Shown here: positions 15,966 to 18,321 of the stretch, piece by piece | Position numbering within the stretch: position 1 is the first letter of the stretch | How the letters are laid out: each line of letters opens with the position of its first letter | Origin: Bacteroides sp. CAG:709 | GTDB taxonomy: Bacteria > Bacteroidota > Bacteroidia > Bacteroidales > UBA932 | DNA length: 18,321 bases | Direction of reading: 5' to 3' | Assembly (NCBI GenBank): GCA_000434935.1 | Contig: FR882182.1 | Coordinates: 110,724 to 129,044 of the forward strand | Notes under the pieces: generated by a model | What the model was told of the DNA's origin: nothing | Seen by the model: only the letters and a program-made list of their open reading frames with translations | Databases searched by the model: none | Translations under genes and position numbers: made by a program

Positions 15966-17546
15966 ATGAGAAAGATTAATACCATAGCATTGTTTTTTCT
16001 TCCCTTGATTTCTCTTTTCTCTTCTTGCGAAAAGGACAGCATAGAACATAACTCTTATATAGGTCCAGGAGAAGTGGAAGTTAGAGGAGAACTTATCGAT
16101 ATTCGTAAGTGGATATCGGGAGAGAAACTTTTTCCGCAGCATAACGCCTACTTTGTTCCTTCAGAGGCGGAGGAACTTTTTGAACATCCGGTCAAATATG
16201 CGGTGAGTCTTATGGAATATGCAGGTCCAACATCGGTAAGGGCAGGAAGCGATTGTTTGGTAACCATTGCGGTGGATTTGAAAGAAATGCCTGCCGAGTA
16301 TATTCCTACCGGCAAAAGCTTCGTTGCCGGTGATATCACATATAATCTTTTTGAATTGAAACTTTGTGCAGGGAAGTGGGCAGAGCTTTCCAGACCTGCC
16401 GATAGTTGTTGTTCTTTGATAGTATTTGCTGAAAACCTTTCCGTGGATTGTGCGGATATTCCCGGGACTGTGATTGCCCAGATCCCAGAGTTGAGAAGGG
16501 GGGCGATTAACAATGTCTCCTTGGCTATACTTCCGGATGGAAGTTATATTGCCGCATGTACTGGAGCATCGACGAAAACGCGAGTTTCTCTTTTCCTTTC
16601 AAAGAATGGAGGATGTGAGTGGAATCTCCTTGAGAACACAAATGTTGCAGAGAATAGGATACGTAATTACTACAATCTGTTCGTCCACAACGGCTCCCTT
16701 TATATGTCGGGTGTGGGTGATGGTAATTCCGACATACTCATATCTCGTTCTGATGACAGCGGACGGACGTGGACAGTACCTGAGGATGGGATAAGTGGAA
16801 TAATAAAGAAAGGAACTTATCATTCATCCGCTGTCGCGGTCGTTGTAAGTGGAGGTAGGATATGGCGAGCGATGGAGCAGGTGACTGACGGGAAAAAATA
16901 TCCTTTCGTGATGTCAGCTCCAGAAGATTCAGATCTGCTAGATGCTTCGTTATGGACATTCACGAACACGATTGAACTTGGTGAAGGATTCAATTATAAT
17001 TCACACCCCATAAATGAATTGATAGAGGGCAATATGGTGGCAACCCCTGATGGTAAAATTTATAATCTGCTTCGGGCGAGTTGTACGGCTACAAGTGCTG
17101 CAGGAGTCGCTCTTCCAGTCAGTGATGTTGTGAATCTTGCAACACCGAGCAGTACTTGGCTGATAACCCTTCCTGGAGGAGGTAAAAAATTCACAGTGAG
17201 ATATGATCCTTTGTCGCGAAAATATTGGACCATTACCAATCCGGCTGCTTCGGCAGGTCTGAAACACAAAGGAATTTATTCTTCCGGCATTACTTTCGAC
17301 CTTATGCGCAACAGGATGGTTCTCCTTTATTCGAATGATTTGATTAATTGGGTGCAGTTTAAGGAGATTGTCACGGATCGTGATCCTTTCTTTCATGGTT
17401 TCCAGTATGTTGACTGGCAATTTGATGGGGATGATATAGTCGCAGTCTGTAGAATGGCATGCCCAGAGAGAAGAGGACTTCCGGAGCGACAGCATGATGC
17501 CAATTTAATGACATTTCATCGTATTAGGAAATTTAGAAATCTTTAA
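15966..17546 (+). CDS. Sialidase-fold (BNR/Asp-box) lipoprotein, possible exo-glycosidase
   Basis: This is a 526-residue predicted lipoprotein. The lipobox FSSC has Cys21 followed by EKD, which resembles the lysine-acidic signal for export of lipoproteins to the Bacteroidota surface. Residues about 25-160 form a beta-rich N-terminal domain I do not recognise. From about 175 there are propeller blades with one good Asp-box, SDDSGRTW (262-269), a degenerate one, SKNGGCEW (212-219), and a similar turn, SNDLINW (456-462). The C-terminus RQHDANLMTFHRIRKFRNL resembles endings of proteins annotated as sialidase-family in Bacteroidota. The sialidase RIP motif is absent and I cannot place the arginine triad, so Neu5Ac hydrolysis is not shown. 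Next to an acetylesterase and an ulosonic-acid-type aldolase, it may release an ulosonic acid or another terminal sugar. Confidence 0.75.
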   Translation: MRKINTIALFFLPLISLFSSCEKDSIEHNSYIGPGEVEVRGELIDIRKWISGEKLFPQHNAYFVPSEAEELFEHPVKYAVSLMEYAGPTSVRAGSDCLVTIAVDLKEMPAEYIPTGKSFVAGDITYNLFELKLCAGKWAELSRPADSCCSLIVFAENLSVDCADIPGTVIAQIPELRRGAINNVSLAILPDGSYIAACTGASTKTRVSLFLSKNGGCEWNLLENTNVAENRIRNYYNLFVHNGSLYMSGVGDGNSDILISRSDDSGRTWTVPEDGISGIIKKGTYHSSAVAVVVSGGRIWRAMEQVTDGKKYPFVMSAPEDSDLLDASLWTFTNTIELGEGFNYNSHPINELIEGNMVATPDGKIYNLLRASCTATSAAGVALPVSDVVNLATPSSTWLITLPGGGKKFTVRYDPLSRKYWTITNPAASAGLKHKGIYSSGITFDLMRNRMVLLYSNDLINWVQFKEIVTDRDPFFHGFQYVDWQFDGDDIVAVCRMACPERRGLPERQHDANLMTFHRIRKFRNL

Positions 17547-17558
17547 ATAATAGGACTT

Positions 17559-18321
17559 ATGAACAATATCTCGAAAAGAATCATTATACTCTTGGTGCTA
17601 TTCTTTACGGCACTCGGAACCTCGTTTGCGCAACCCTTTCTCAGATTGCCTTCGATTATTGGGGATCATATGGTGCTTCAGGAAAACTCCAAGGTCAGGA
17701 TTTGGGGTTGGGCAGATCCGAATACAACAGCAACAGTGACCTCGTCGTGGGGTGAATCTGTCACGGTCAAGACCGATTTCGCTACTCGCTGGGAAGCGGA
17801 AATCTTGACACCGCCATCATCATCCGAAAGTCGTAGTATAACCGTGACTACAGGCAGGAAAGTTTCAGTGACAATAGAGGATGTGCTTATCGGTCAGGTT
17901 TGGCTCTGTGGCGGGCAGTCGAATATGAATTATAGCGCTGCGAATAATGTCGTGGATATGCGTGAAGAACTCAAAAGCAATATGAACTCTGAAATCAGGC
18001 TTTTTACTGTAACGAAAAATGCTTCTCCATATCCGCAGGATGACTGTGAGGGACATTGGGAGGTTTGTGACAAAGAGAGCGCATACTATTTCAGTGCGGT
18101 GGGTTACTTTTTCGGGAAGAGACTTGCTTCGGAACTGGACTGTCCTGTTGGTCTTGTTAACTCATCTTGGGGAGGTACCCCTATTGAGGTATGGATGCCT
18201 TCTAATCTTGTGCGGGAGGATGAGGAACTTATGGCCGCTTGGAAAGGGCTTAGCTACAGCCGTCGTACCGGCTGGGATGTGGCGTGTGCCTACAACGCTA
18301 TGATAGTTCCGCTTTTTTATG
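17559..18321 (+). CDS. Sialate O-acetylesterase family protein (SASA), N-terminal part
   Basis: From ATG 17559, 12 bp after the previous stop, 254 codons run open to the window edge. A signal peptide ends in TSFAQ and is followed by PFLRLPSIIGDHMVLQENSKV, the usual N-terminal beta-domain of this family. The SGNH-hydrolase block WLCGGQSNM carries the nucleophile Ser121, GLVNSSWGGTPIEVWMP is the second block, and YNAMIVPL matches the family's conserved YNxMIxPL. The catalytic Asp/His block near the C-terminus lies outside the window. Such enzymes remove O-acetyl groups from sialic acids or plant polysaccharides, acting outside the cytoplasm. Here it would deacetylate the glycan before or during import. 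The exact ester is unknown. Confidence 0.9.
   Translation, partial: MNNISKRIIILLVLFFTALGTSFAQPFLRLPSIIGDHMVLQENSKVRIWGWADPNTTATVTSSWGESVTVKTDFATRWEAEILTPPSSSESRSITVTTGRKVSVTIEDVLIGQVWLCGGQSNMNYSAANNVVDMREELKSNMNSEIRLFTVTKNASPYPQDDCEGHWEVCDKESAYYFSAVGYFFGKRLASELDCPVGLVNSSWGGTPIEVWMPSNLVREDEELMAAWKGLSYSRRTGWDVACAYNAMIVPLFY

Noticed and set aside
584..18321. Classic Neu5Ac utilization locus (nan)
   Set aside because: A NanA-like aldolase, a sialidase-fold protein and a SASA esterase are present, but there is no ManNAc epimerase, ManNAc kinase or GlcN6P enzyme in the window, and FucI plus ribulokinase have no place in that pathway.

Overview
The window reads as Bacteroidales (Bacteroidota) DNA. 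It has a SusC/SusD pair, several lipoproteins with Bacteroidota-style lipoboxes, AT-rich leaders with hardly any Shine-Dalgarno sequence, and promoters of the -33 TTTG / -7 TAnnTTTG type. The layout is that of a polysaccharide utilization locus. No tRNA, rRNA, CRISPR array or mobile element was seen, and no gene-free stretch exceeds 180 bases.

Left arm (minus strand, 1-2558): a LacI-family regulator, a DHDPS/N-acetylneuraminate-lyase-family aldolase, and the first 174 residues of a sodium:solute symporter that leaves the window. Between the arms, 2559-2735 holds two divergent promoters whose -7 boxes form one perfect 16-bp palindrome.

Right arm (plus strand, 2736-18321): a ribulokinase-type FGGY kinase, an L-fucose/D-arabinose isomerase, a nine-repeat FG-GAP/VCBS lipoprotein, SusC (interrupted by one TGA codon), SusD, a DUF5017 lipoprotein, a fimbrillin-DUF5017 fusion lipoprotein, a sialidase-fold lipoprotein, and the start of a sialate-O-acetylesterase-family protein. 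Spacings from FucI onward are 2-16 bp, so this looks like one long operon.

The most interesting reading is metabolic. An aldolase of the sialic-acid-lyase family, a FucI-type isomerase and an AraB-type kinase would together convert Kdo (3-deoxy-D-manno-octulosonate) to pyruvate plus D-arabinose, then D-ribulose, then D-ribulose 5-phosphate, which enters the pentose phosphate pathway. No FucA or AraD would be needed, and neither is seen. A sialidase-fold surface protein and an O-acetylesterase would fit release of an ulosonic acid outside the cell. This is inference: L-fucose, free D-arabinose or another 2-keto-3-deoxy acid remain possible.

Three copies of a CG-centred 20-bp motif lie before the aldolase, in the divergent promoter region and before the isomerase. 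They are good candidate operators for the LacI regulator and would tie the proposed pathway genes into one regulon. The SusC TGA sits exactly where the family normally has Trp, which makes a single-base nonsense change, stop readthrough or a sequence error the main options.
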